Below are positions 27,569 to 34,763 of a stretch of DNA of 34,835 nt, one piece after another; position 1 is the first letter of the stretch; each line of letters starts with the position of its first letter. The notes under the pieces were generated by a model. The model saw only the letters and a program-made list of their open reading frames with translations. It was not told the DNA's origin and ran no database searches. Made by a program: the position numbers and the translations under genes. This DNA comes from an uncultured Bacteroidales bacterium (GTDB lineage Bacteria > Bacteroidota > Bacteroidia > Bacteroidales > Paludibacteraceae), in contig CALGHE010000126.1 in the NCBI GenBank assembly GCA_937915765.1, positions 1 to 34,835 on the forward strand, read 5' to 3'.

Positions 27569-28294
27569 TTCAAATCTATCTTCAGTCGAGCGTCCGAAAC
27601 TCAGTCCGGTCTCTATATCTTCTGCGCTAATCTCTGTCAGCGTCGCATTTCCACATTTCACCACACGTCCGGGAAACTGCTTCACCCATCTCATGTTATG
27701 AGTGGCCATAACCACGGCCGTGCCGCTGTTCGCAATCTTGTAGAGCAGATCCATCAGCGCCTCGCCTGTCTGCGGGTCAAGATTACCGGTCGGCTCGTCG
27801 GCAAGAAGCAGCTTCGGCTTGTTAAGCAAAGCGCGCGCAATCACGATACGCTGCTGCTCGCCACCCGAAAGTTCGTGCGGCATCTTGTAACCCTTAGTTG
27901 ACATCCCCACATACTTCAGCACCTCCTCTATGCGGCTGTCAATATCCTTCTTGCTCTTCATGTCGGTCGCGCGCAAGACGAACTCCAAGTTATCATAAAC
28001 ACACCTGTCCGTCAAAAGTTTAAAGTCCTGAAAGACAATGCCCAGTTTCCGTCTGAGGTGCGGCACATCCTTTTCTCTAATCTCATTCAAGTCATAACCG
28101 AGCACAAAAGCGTCGCCCACCTCCACTGAGGTTTCGCAGTAAAGCGACTTCAAGAACGAGCTTTTGCCGCTGCCTACTCTTCCTATAAGGTAAACAAGTT
28201 CCCTCTCGCCCACTTTAATGTCTATATTTTTCAAGACGGTCACGTCCTGATGACACACAGACACATTTCTGAAATCAATTAGAGTTTCGTTCAT
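27566..28294 (-). CDS. ftsE: FtsE, cell-division ABC-type ATPase
   Basis: FtsE pairs with the membrane protein FtsX to control peptidoglycan hydrolases at the division site. It has 242 residues and starts with ATG at 28294. Walker A GRVGSGKSS is at about residues 38-46, the Q-loop is FQDFKLL, the ABC signature LSGGEQQR is at about 142-149, Walker B LLLADEPTGNLD at about 162-173, and the switch His is in ATHNM. LGIVFQDFKLLTDRCVYDNL closely resembles FtsE rather than LolD or MacB. No ftsX gene is adjacent in the window. Inverted-repeat elements lie on both sides of the gene. Confidence 0.88.
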   Translation of the reverse strand: MNETLIDFRNVSVCHQDVTVLKNIDIKVGERELVYLIGRVGSGKSSFLKSLYCETSVEVGDAFVLGYDLNEIREKDVPHLRRKLGIVFQDFKLLTDRCVYDNLEFVLRATDMKSKKDIDSRIEEVLKYVGMSTKGYKMPHELSGGEQQRIVIARALLNKPKLLLADEPTGNLDPQTGEALMDLLYKIANSGTAVVMATHNMRWVKQFPGRVVKCGNATLTEISAEDIETGLSFGRSTEDRFE

Positions 28295-28304
28295 ACATTC
28301 ACGA

Positions 28305-28494
28305 TTTAGGTGGGTTCTATAAATTCATTTCGAGGATTTTTGAATTCATTTCGAGTAAATTGCCAAGCGAAAGAAGGGTGCGACCGACTGACAAACAGCA
28401 AGTTGCCGAAATAAATCAAAAGTGCCGAAAAGTTTATCCCCACACGATTTATGTTTTTTTATTTTAAACGGTGAATTTATAGAACTCACCTTTA
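28305..28494. mobile_element. 182-bp MITE-like element with terminal inverted repeats and TTTA duplication
   Basis: The element spans 28309-28490. Its left end GGTGGGTTCTATAAATTCA matches the reverse complement of its right end at 18 of 19 positions. TTTA lies directly outside both ends (28305-28308 and 28491-28494). Inside the left end ATTCATTTCGAG occurs twice, at 28323 and 28344, and the inverted CGAAATAAAT is near 28407 as a subterminal repeat. No open reading frame of note is inside, so it would be non-autonomous. It fills almost all of the gap between hisIE and ftsE and starts 14 bases before the ftsE start. Confidence 0.65.
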
Positions 28495-28500
28495 CATTAA

Positions 28501-29106
28501 TTAGTCCAACGGCTTTTTATGTCTTGCCTTCAGTTCCTTCACCAAGTCTTCTATGCGCAAATTCTTTCCTGAGAGCAAAACCATAAGGTGAAACAGCAGG
28601 TCCGAAGCCTCGTTCACAAACTCCTCATCGGTTCCGTTCGTGGCCTTGATAACTGTATCCACAGCCTCCTCGCCCACCATCTGAGCCATTCTGTTCAGTC
28701 CGTCACGAAACAGCGAAGCCGTATAAGACGCGTCCGGGCTCTCCGCCTTGCGTTTCTCTATGAAACTTTGCAAATACGGAAGGAAATTCATGTCCGACAC
28801 ATTATCCTCGCCCCAGCAAGTGTCTGTTCCTGTATGACAAACAGGTCCTACCGGATTCACTTTAACAAGCAGCGTGTCGTTGTCGCAATCCACCTTCATG
28901 GAAACCACATTAAGGAAGTTCCCGCTCGTCTCGCCTTTTGTCCAAAGACGTTTTTTTGTACGGCTGAAGAATGTGACCTTGCCGGTCTCCACTGTCTTGT
29001 TATAAGCCTCCTCGTTCATAAAGCCCAGCATAAGGACCACAAGCGTCTGAGCGTCCTGAACTATAACAGGGACAAGCCCTTCCATCTTATCAAAATCTAA
29101 CTTCAT
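28501..29106 (-). CDS. hisIE: HisIE, bifunctional PR-AMP cyclohydrolase / PR-ATP pyrophosphohydrolase
   Basis: HisIE catalyses the second and third steps of histidine synthesis. It has 201 residues and starts with ATG at 29106. The HisI domain (about residues 1-105) shows MLGFMNEEAYNKT, FFSRTKKRLWTKGETSGN, and the metal-binding DCDNDTLL with the HTGTDTCW cysteine region. The HisE domain (about 108-200) shows GEEAVDTVIKA and EASDLLFHLMVLL, the MazG-like metal-binding helices. The two domains are fused as is usual in Bacteroidota. It has its own -7 element at 29118, and a terminator separates it from the acetyltransferase gene. Confidence 0.96.
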   Translation of the reverse strand: MKLDFDKMEGLVPVIVQDAQTLVVLMLGFMNEEAYNKTVETGKVTFFSRTKKRLWTKGETSGNFLNVVSMKVDCDNDTLLVKVNPVGPVCHTGTDTCWGEDNVSDMNFLPYLQSFIEKRKAESPDASYTASLFRDGLNRMAQMVGEEAVDTVIKATNGTDEEFVNEASDLLFHLMVLLSGKNLRIEDLVKELKARHKKPLD

Positions 29107-29117
29107 ACAATTTTATG

Positions 29118-29125
29118 CAAATATA
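29118..29125 (-). promoter_or_regulatory. -7 promoter element for hisIE
   Basis: TATATTTG on the minus strand matches TAnnTTTG and lies 12 bases before the hisIE ATG, so the leader would be very short. A clear -33 TTG at 20 bases is lacking. Confidence 0.5.
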
Positions 29126-29178
29126 AGAATCTGTTCGTTAAATTTAAAATACAGAACAAAATCCTGTTGTTTTTCTAT

Positions 29179-29216
29179 CAAAAAGCCTCTTTTTCTTCTC
29201 TTCTGAACAAAAAGAG
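29179..29216 (-). terminator. Terminator after the acetyltransferase gene
   Basis: On the minus strand CTCTTTTT (29216-29209) pairs with AAAAAGAG (29194-29187) and is followed by GCTTTTTG. The hairpin starts four bases after the stop of the gene at 29220. The stem is A/T-rich, so its strength is uncertain. Confidence 0.55.
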
Positions 29217-29219
29217 CAA

Positions 29220-29807
29220 CTACTTCAAACCATGACGTCTTTTATCGTCCTCCGTAATTTTCCTTATCACTCTGCACGGATTTCCTGCCGCCACAACATT
29301 CGCCGGAATATCTTTCGTCACAACGCTGCCGGAGCCGACAACCGAGTTTCTTCCGACCGTCACTCCGGGGTTCAGCACCACGTTGCCGCCTATCCAGACA
29401 TTGTCTTCAATCGTTATCGGACAGGCAAACTCCCACTCCTCATTGCGAAGTTCAAAATGCAAAGGATGTCCGGCTGTATAAATTCCCACGTTAGGGCCAA
29501 TCAGCACATTGTCTCCAATCGTCACCTTCGCGCAGTCAAGAATCACAAGATTGTAGTTGGCATAGAAATTTTCTCCGATCTCTATGTTGCAGCCATAATC
29601 GCAACGGAAAGGCGGCTCTATGAAAAAGTTCCCCTTCACGCTGCCAAACAAAGATTTCAGAAGTTCATTTCTTTCCTCTATCATGCTGGGCTGCAGACTA
29701 TTATAGCGAAACACTATTTCCTTAGCTCTCTGCCTTTCAGCCAACAGTTCTGCGTCAAAACTTTTGTAAAGTTCTCCGCTCAACATCTTATCCTTTTCGC
29801 GGCTCAT
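29220..29807 (-). CDS. Maltose/galactoside-type O-acetyltransferase (hexapeptide repeat)
   Basis: This 195-residue left-handed beta-helix acetyltransferase uses acetyl-CoA on a sugar hydroxyl; the natural substrate is usually unclear. The ATG is at 29807. The N-terminal maltose-acetyltransferase helix (EKDKMLSGELYKSFDAEL) is present. FFIEPPFRCDYGCNIEIGENFYANYN and TIGDNVLIGPNVGIYTAGHPLH follow, the latter containing the catalytic His. Hexapeptide turns continue to about residue 180 (IEDNVWIGGNVVLNPGVTVGRNSVVGSGSVV). It lies 12 bases after hisA and before hisIE, so it is probably co-transcribed with hisA, although no histidine role is known for this family. Confidence 0.9.
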   Translation of the reverse strand: MSREKDKMLSGELYKSFDAELLAERQRAKEIVFRYNSLQPSMIEERNELLKSLFGSVKGNFFIEPPFRCDYGCNIEIGENFYANYNLVILDCAKVTIGDNVLIGPNVGIYTAGHPLHFELRNEEWEFACPITIEDNVWIGGNVVLNPGVTVGRNSVVGSGSVVTKDIPANVVAAGNPCRVIRKITEDDKRRHGLK

Positions 29808-29819
29808 ATAGATTGTCTG

Positions 29820-30542
29820 TTATTGCAAAAAAGATGCTATTTCCGCCAGTTTTATCTTTCCTTCATAAATAGCCTTGCCGGTAATCACAGCAGGCACGTT
29901 CGCGTCGTTCAGCGCTTTTATATCGTCCATGCAGCTCACACCGCCGCTCGCAACAAGATACAAGTCCGGAAAGTTGTCCAGCACCTTCTTGTAAAGGTCG
30001 TTAGACGCACCTTGCAGCATTCCGTCCTTGCTGATGTCTGTGCATATCACCTTATCCACACCTTTATCCTTAAACTTTTTGATGAAAGGAATCAGGCTGA
30101 GGTCCGTTGTCTCAATCCAGCCGCCAACCGCAATCTTCTCATCTTTGACGTCAGCGCCAAGTATGATTTTCTCCGCTCCGAACTTCTCTATCCACGACAA
30201 AAACACGTCCGGATTCTTCACCGCAATACTGCCTCCGGTAACCATCGAGGCTCCGCACTCAAACGCGATGCGCAGGTCGTCGTCGCTTTTCAGTCCTCCG
30301 CCAAAATCCACCACAAGATTTGTTTTCGACGTGATGCTCTCAAGCACCTTGTAATTAACTATATGCTGAGCCTTGGCGCCGTCGAGGTCCACAAGATGAA
30401 GTCTGCGCACCCCCGCATCCTCGAACATCTTTGCCACTTCCGACGGATTCTCATTATAAACCTTCTTCTGATCATAATCACCTTGCGACAAACGCACACA
30501 TTTGCCGTCAATAACATCAATCGCTGGAATAATTTCTATCAT
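29820..30542 (-). CDS. hisA: HisA, ProFAR isomerase
   Basis: HisA performs the Amadori rearrangement of ProFAR to PRFAR in histidine synthesis. It has 240 residues, the usual length, and starts with ATG at 30542. It is a TIM barrel with two phosphate-binding halves. The N-terminal IPAIDVIDGKCVRLSQGDY carries catalytic Asp9, and VICTDISKDGML carries the second catalytic Asp. GGGLKSDDDL and SGGVSCMDDI are the phosphate loops of the two halves. HisF is the paralogue; IDGKCVRLSQGD is the HisA form, while HisF has a DVxxGRVVKG-type start. Confidence 0.96.
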   Translation of the reverse strand: MIEIIPAIDVIDGKCVRLSQGDYDQKKVYNENPSEVAKMFEDAGVRRLHLVDLDGAKAQHIVNYKVLESITSKTNLVVDFGGGLKSDDDLRIAFECGASMVTGGSIAVKNPDVFLSWIEKFGAEKIILGADVKDEKIAVGGWIETTDLSLIPFIKKFKDKGVDKVICTDISKDGMLQGASNDLYKKVLDNFPDLYLVASGGVSCMDDIKALNDANVPAVITGKAIYEGKIKLAEIASFLQ

Positions 30543-30560
30543 ATTTCCCTAAATTTTCCG

Positions 30561-30568
30561 CAAATTTA
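30561..30568 (-). promoter_or_regulatory. -7 promoter element for hisA
   Basis: TAAATTTG on the minus strand matches TAnnTTTG, 19 bases before the hisA ATG. The -33 position shows no clear TTG. Confidence 0.45.
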
Positions 30569-30700
30569 ATCTTTTATGTTTTAGAAACTTAACTATTTTG
30601 CAAAATAATTCAAATTAAAGCCTCATTTGGACATAAACCTATGCGTTATCTTATGTTTTCTGACTGTTTCCATAGCCAACTTCGCATTTAATTTGATATT

Positions 30701-30715
30701 AAAATCATAATTTAT
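30701..30715 (+). repeat. Possible degraded half of the ATTTATA repeat family
   Basis: AAAATCATAATTTATA resembles the right arm AAAATCGTAATTTATA of the inverted repeat at 21957-21972, with one change. It is short and AT-rich, so chance similarity is possible. Confidence 0.25.
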
Positions 30716-30752
30716 AAGTCAGAAGTTATAAAGACAATCTGTAACTTTTCAT

Positions 30753-30760
30753 TAACTTTG
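30753..30760 (+). promoter_or_regulatory. -7 promoter element for the xylanase gene
   Basis: TAACTTTG matches TAnnTTTG, 27 bases before the ATG at 30788. No strong -33 TTG at the expected distance. No hairpin or operator was recognised in the 245-base gap to hisA. Confidence 0.5.
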
Positions 30761-30787
30761 TTCCGTTATTTTTAGACAAAGTATATT

Positions 30788-32563
30788 ATGAAAAATTATC
30801 TTTTATTGGGAATGATGGCCCTTGCGTTACAGACTAATGCGGCAGGGCTTTTTTATGATTTTGAATCAAATTCTGATGACTGGTTCGGACGTGGCGACGG
30901 AGAGATTTCTCTAAGCGCAGAACAAAAGCACGAAGGGCAGCAGTCTTTGTTCGTCTCAAACCGTGCTGCAAACTGGCACGGGGCGGCTCTGTCGAACGAC
31001 TACATCGAGCCGGGCAAGAAGTACAAGTTCAGCGTGTTTGTCTTTGTGACGGAAAACGCAAACATGAACCTAAGCCTGCAATATTCGGAAGACGGCAACG
31101 ACTCGTATCCATGCGTGAGCCAAAAGGAGGTTTATGCCTATTCGTGGACCGAATTGAGCGGAGAGATCATATTGCCTGACGGAGCGACAAACATTCAGCC
31201 ATATCTGCAGTCTAACAACGAGACTTTAAGCTTTTATGTTGACGACTTCTCTTGCGAAGAGGTCGTTGAAGAGATTGTAGAGCATAATGAGGCTTCGCTA
31301 TGGAAGGCGTTTAACAACTACTTTAAAATAGGAACGGCAACAACACAGCAAGAAATAGCGCCTCAGAACAACAAGAACCTGATTCTTCACCACTTCAACA
31401 GCGTGACCCCGGGCAACGAGCTGAAGCCGGACTGCCTGCTTGACCAGAACGCAAGTATTGCTAACGGCAACAACGTCAATCCGCAGGTTAAGATTCCGGC
31501 TTCTACAAGATCTGTGCTGAAATTCTGCGAACAGAACAATTTGCCTATACGCGGACACGTATTCGTATGGCACTCGCAGACTCCGGACTGGTTCTTCAAC
31601 GAAGGTTTTGAAAGCGACGGAGCTACTGTATCGAAAGAGATTATGGACCAGCGTATGGAAAACTACATCAAAAACGTGGTTGACACTATTGTTGCTGAAT
31701 TTCCTAACTTGAACATATACGCATGGGACGTTGTGAATGAAGCGTTTAGCGAAAATGGCGGAATGCGTCAGCCAGGCAGCAACTATGTGAACGACGGAAC
31801 TTCTCGCTGGATGGAGGTTTATGGCGACAACTCTTTCATATACAAGGCTTTCACCTATGCTAAGAAATATGTTCCGGAAGGGTGCAAACTGTACTACAAC
31901 GACTATAACGAGTACATAGAATCTAAACGCGACGGAATATACAATCTGGTTAAAGACTTGTACGAGAAGAATCTTTGCGACGGAGTCGGCATGCAGTCTC
32001 ACCTAAGCACAAGCTTCCCGTCTGCGCAGCTTTACCGCGCGGCGGTTGAGAAGTACGCGTCAATCGGATGCGACATTCAGGTCACCGAACTTGACATAAC
32101 TCTTGCTGATGGAGCCGACTTTTCTAAACAGGCTCAGATGTACAAAGACCTGTTCGACATTTATCGCGAATACAAAGACAACATCAGCCTCGTGGCGGTC
32201 TGGGGAACTAACGACGAAACCAGCTGGCGCTCTGACGGGAAACCGCTTATCTTCAGCGGATACAAACCGAAAGAGGCTTACAACATGATAATAGACGGCA
32301 TGGACATCAGCACAGGCGCGAAACAGGCTGCCACGACTGAAGAGTGCCTAATATGCTCCGACAACAACAGCCAGACGGTTGTTTTCTGCCACGCCGGAAT
32401 TTTTTCTTACGAGATAACTGACATGTCCGGCCGCTCTTGCTTGTCCGGCTCTGGAAACGGCTTTGTTAATCTGAACATAAGCGGTCTGCCTGACGGCGTT
32501 TACCTCGCTGTTGTCAAAACATCTGACGGAAAGATTTTCAAAGAGAAAATAGTAAAAAAATAA
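30788..32563 (+). CDS. Secreted GH10 endo-xylanase with CBM-like domain and T9SS type A tail
   Basis: This is an endo-1,4-beta-xylanase of family GH10, 591 residues, with ATG at 30788. It has a signal peptide (MKNYLLLGMMALALQTNAAG, cleavage near residue 19). Residues about 21-155 form a beta-sandwich of the CBM4/CBM22 type (FYDFESNSDDWFGRGDGEI and FYVDDFSCEE). The GH10 barrel covers about 165-510: RGHVFVWHSQTPDWF, acid/base Glu318 in WDVVNEAF, and nucleophile Glu434 in VTELDI. Residues about 525-591 resemble the T9SS type A sorting domain (SYEITDMSGR, LPDGVYLAVVKTSDGKIFKEKIVKK). It would be exported across the outer membrane to attack plant xylan. It appears to be a single-gene unit with its own promoter and terminator. 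Confidence 0.95.
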   Translation: MKNYLLLGMMALALQTNAAGLFYDFESNSDDWFGRGDGEISLSAEQKHEGQQSLFVSNRAANWHGAALSNDYIEPGKKYKFSVFVFVTENANMNLSLQYSEDGNDSYPCVSQKEVYAYSWTELSGEIILPDGATNIQPYLQSNNETLSFYVDDFSCEEVVEEIVEHNEASLWKAFNNYFKIGTATTQQEIAPQNNKNLILHHFNSVTPGNELKPDCLLDQNASIANGNNVNPQVKIPASTRSVLKFCEQNNLPIRGHVFVWHSQTPDWFFNEGFESDGATVSKEIMDQRMENYIKNVVDTIVAEFPNLNIYAWDVVNEAFSENGGMRQPGSNYVNDGTSRWMEVYGDNSFIYKAFTYAKKYVPEGCKLYYNDYNEYIESKRDGIYNLVKDLYEKNLCDGVGMQSHLSTSFPSAQLYRAAVEKYASIGCDIQVTELDITLADGADFSKQAQMYKDLFDIYREYKDNISLVAVWGTNDETSWRSDGKPLIFSGYKPKEAYNMIIDGMDISTGAKQAATTEECLICSDNNSQTVVFCHAGIFSYEITDMSGRSCLSGSGNGFVNLNISGLPDGVYLAVVKTSDGKIFKEKIVKK

Positions 32564-32581
32564 TTTGTGACACTGACGAAG

Positions 32582-32618
32582 AAGAGGACGTGCAATTTCA
32601 AACGGCACGTCCTCTTTT
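32582..32618 (+). terminator. Rho-independent terminator of the xylanase gene
   Basis: AAGAGGACGTGC (32582-32593) pairs perfectly with GCACGTCCTCTT (32605-32616) around an 11-base loop and is followed by a short T run. It begins 19 bases past the stop codon. Confidence 0.9.
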
Positions 32619-32620
32619 GG

Positions 32621-32636
32621 CTTATAGAATCCACCT
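32621..32636 (-). repeat. Half copy of the GGTGG...TTCTATAA repeat
   Basis: On the minus strand AGGTGGATTCTATAAG repeats the first 15 bases of the arms at 27520 and 28308 with one change at most. No partner arm or TTTA flank is visible, so it is a half site. Confidence 0.45.
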
Positions 32637-32667
32637 TGAAGCAAGAGATTAATATCAAACTTTTCAC

Positions 32668-32843
32668 TATATTTGCAACACGGATTGTGATGAGGATAAT
32701 GAATTTGCACCTACTTCGAGTTCAAGTCTGTAATGGAGGTTCCGCCAAACAACTTCAACGAGCAGTTCGTGAAAGACCTGCTGAACGATGATGTCAAAGA
32801 CCTCAGCCAGATCAAGTGGAAAAATATCCGCTTATCAAACTGA
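32668..32843 (+). pseudogene. Promoter-like site and short gene remnant
   Basis: TATATTTG at 32668-32675 is a -7 element. Downstream, the frame open from 32703 to the stop at 32841-32843 reads YFEFKSVMEVPPNNFNEQ and onward through VKDLLNDDVKDLSQIKW, with ATG at 32733. Its codon use and composition look like coding sequence, unlike the AT-rich surroundings, yet only 46 residues are open. It is probably the leftover of a deleted gene. I do not recognise the family. The 364-base gap 32564-32927 contains this, the terminator, the half repeat and the promoter at 32896. Confidence 0.35.
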
Positions 32844-32895
32844 TAATCGATATTTCAGGCATAATTCTGAGAGATTTTTTTTAGGTTTCTCGAAT

Positions 32896-32903
32896 TAGTT
32901 TTG
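32896..32903 (+). promoter_or_regulatory. -7 promoter element for the SH3-domain protein gene
   Basis: TAGTTTTG fits TAnnTTTG, 24 bases before the ATG at 32928. The expected -33 area is a T run without a clear TTG. Confidence 0.4.
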
Positions 32904-32927
32904 AATTAAATTTAAACAACTTCTAAA

Positions 32928-34031
32928 ATGATTAACATTATGAGAAATAGAATATCATTAACAGTATTGTGCTTAGTCTCTTTTTTTTCATTACAAGCAC
33001 AAAAGAATAAAGAAGTTCTTGATTTTATAGAGAAATTGCCTACCATAGAATATGGAACTATGCCGTACTGGATAGGAGCAAATGAGGATCGATCTTATAT
33101 AATTGTACACGGATTTCCGCCAACAAAAGAGAGTGATGCTCTTGATGTAGATAAGTATAATAACATGATGAAATCTGCTCTTTGCGATAAAAGTTATACT
33201 ATAAAAGGGAAAGATACTCTCAACGTTAGATATGACCATGTGGAGTTTACTCCGATTGTTTTTGATGAAGTGTATTTTCTCTATGGTAATAGAGAACAAA
33301 TAGAAAGACCTTTCACATCTGTGTTATTTGCAAGTGCTAAGTCTGTCTATTTGGATAAGTTTTATGTGGTTTATTTTCATAGAGTAATATATACGGAAAC
33401 TGTTGCTTATTATGCAGTAGTTTTTGACAACAATGGGCACATATTATCATACATGCATCTTGATTATTGGAGTAGTATTCCGCCCTACTATCCATTACAT
33501 TCAAAAAAGAACAAAGAAATAGGGATAGACTATTCGAAATGTGAGGTGATGTTTTTGCCTAATGGAATATTATATACCTTTGAAAGTTATGTTACAGCAG
33601 GGGGAGGACTGATTTCTCTTAGTAGGTTAAATTCAAAGGGTCATTACGAGAAATTAGTCGAATGGGAGGTGAATGACAGAGGATATTATTGTCCTAATGG
33701 ATATGATGAGATGTTAGGGGTAGGAGAAGGTGAACCAGAAAATTTTAGTCCATTCCTTGTGGTTGATCCGGATGGATATTCAAATGTTCGTAAGCAGAAC
33801 AATACAAAGTCAGAAGTGCTCAGACGAGTGAATGTCGGAGATGTTGTTTTCGGGTCTATAATAAAAAATAATTGGCTGAAGATAGATGTGGGAGTTGATG
33901 CAGCAGGAAATATTACACACGGAGGATATATACACATGTCAAGATTAAAGCAAATAGGTGGGTGGTGTTCTCCATCTCATCCTGAGCGTGCGGATTGGGA
34001 AAAGAAGATAAACGAGGCGAAGAAGAAATAA
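32928..34031 (+). CDS. Secreted protein with C-terminal bacterial SH3-like domain, function unknown
   Basis: This 367-residue protein starts with ATG at 32928 or, equally likely, at 32940 (MRNRISL). It has a signal peptide with core LTVLCLVSFFSLQAQ, cleavage near the QAQ. Residues to about 275 form an unrecognised, aromatic-rich beta region (YYAVVFDNNGHILSYMHLDYW). Residues about 276-343 match a bacterial SH3 domain: DPDGYSNVRKQNNTKSEVLR, VGDVVFG, NNWLKI, then GYIHMSRL. Such domains often bind cell-wall or surface ligands. Codon use is much more A/T-rich than in the xylanase upstream, which suggests acquired DNA. No specific function can be given. Confidence 0.75.
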   Translation: MINIMRNRISLTVLCLVSFFSLQAQKNKEVLDFIEKLPTIEYGTMPYWIGANEDRSYIIVHGFPPTKESDALDVDKYNNMMKSALCDKSYTIKGKDTLNVRYDHVEFTPIVFDEVYFLYGNREQIERPFTSVLFASAKSVYLDKFYVVYFHRVIYTETVAYYAVVFDNNGHILSYMHLDYWSSIPPYYPLHSKKNKEIGIDYSKCEVMFLPNGILYTFESYVTAGGGLISLSRLNSKGHYEKLVEWEVNDRGYYCPNGYDEMLGVGEGEPENFSPFLVVDPDGYSNVRKQNNTKSEVLRRVNVGDVVFGSIIKNNWLKIDVGVDAAGNITHGGYIHMSRLKQIGGWCSPSHPERADWEKKINEAKKK

Positions 34032-34051
34032 TATTCGTCAGTCAAATCAAC

Positions 34052-34082
34052 TTGCCAGACACGCTGAATTTGTATATCTTTG
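34052..34082 (+). promoter_or_regulatory. Complete Bacteroidetes-type promoter (TTG-N20-TATCTTTG)
   Basis: TTG at 34052-34054 and TATCTTTG at 34075-34082 are separated by 20 bases, the consensus spacing for the Bacteroidetes primary sigma factor. This is the best promoter in the window. It now reads into a truncated gene start at 34106 and then the membrane protein at 34217. Confidence 0.75.
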
Positions 34083-34105
34083 TAAAAACTTAAAAAGCAG
34101 AAATT

Positions 34106-34171
34106 ATGGGCTTATATCTGAATCCGAATGCGGATGCGTTTTTTACAGTACACCGTTCAAGGCAGTGTTGA
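34106..34171 (+). pseudogene. Truncated start of an AAA-ATPase/PDDEXK-type gene
   Basis: The frame reads MGLYLNPNADAFFTVHRSRQ and one more residue before TGA at 34169. MG(I/L)YLNP at the start, followed shortly by a phenylalanine, is the typical N-terminus of the Bacteroidota AAA-ATPase-like family, whose members continue with a YVDKT segment, as the intact gene at 12870-14417 does near its start. Here homology stops after about 12 residues, so the body of the gene has been deleted or replaced. The identification rests on a short match and on the good promoter in front. Confidence 0.5.
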
Positions 34172-34216
34172 AGTATAAAAGGTGTTTTGTGTTAAAGAAA
34201 TAAAAATATCACAAAT

Positions 34217-34729
34217 ATGGATCATTTGAGTTCGTTTTTTGTGCTGTATAGTGCTTTGGCGCTTATATGGCTTAAGCGTTTGCTTCCTATGAAGAAAGTT
34301 CTAGCTTTTCTGTTTTTTACTGCAGTGGTTATGCTCTTCCTGCCTCCAGATTATATTGGTTCTGACGATATGGGACTGGAGCCCATTTTTAACAGATGGA
34401 TTGTATTCAAAGTTTTTGCAGGGCTGTTTTTTGCTTTCGTTTCAATAAAGGCAGGGCACAAATTTGTAGGGCTGCTTTTTGGAGGTGTATTGTATTTGTT
34501 TGTTCTTTTCTATTATTGTGGTTTTCACATGGATTTTAACCTTGATTTTAAACCGTTTTTTAAAATGTTTTTTATGCTTTTGTTTTCATTCTATTTTTTT
34601 GTGTATCTATTAGTAATAGAGTTCATACCTTTTGTAATCTTTGTCAAGCCAGTATTCGGATTATCAAAATATGGTGAAATCCAAATTTCATTAAGAGAAT
34701 TTAAAATTTTTTTTATTACTGTCCGCTAA
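34217..34729 (+). CDS. Small polytopic membrane protein, unknown
   Basis: This 170-residue protein starts with ATG at 34217 and is rich in Phe, Leu and Val. About five hydrophobic segments are seen (roughly residues 5-20, 26-43, 62-78, 82-101 and 114-145), with a polar loop around DYIGSDDMGLEPIFNR. I do not recognise a family. The coding sequence is AT-rich like the SH3-domain gene. It lies 45 bases after the truncated AAA-ATPase start and may use that promoter. Confidence 0.6.
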   Translation: MDHLSSFFVLYSALALIWLKRLLPMKKVLAFLFFTAVVMLFLPPDYIGSDDMGLEPIFNRWIVFKVFAGLFFAFVSIKAGHKFVGLLFGGVLYLFVLFYYCGFHMDFNLDFKPFFKMFFMLLFSFYFFVYLLVIEFIPFVIFVKPVFGLSKYGEIQISLREFKIFFITVR

Positions 34730-34763
34730 ACAATAAATCAGTTCAGCAACACTCTCATAAATA

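Noticed and set aside
26450..27901. Long plus-strand reading frame of 483 codons opposite metF and ftsE
   Set aside because: It lies antisense to two well-recognised genes, is rich in Arg, His and Leu without domain features, and is a shadow frame.
31298..32002. 234-codon minus-strand frame inside the xylanase gene
   Set aside because: It is antisense to catalytic GH10 sequence and has no start signals.
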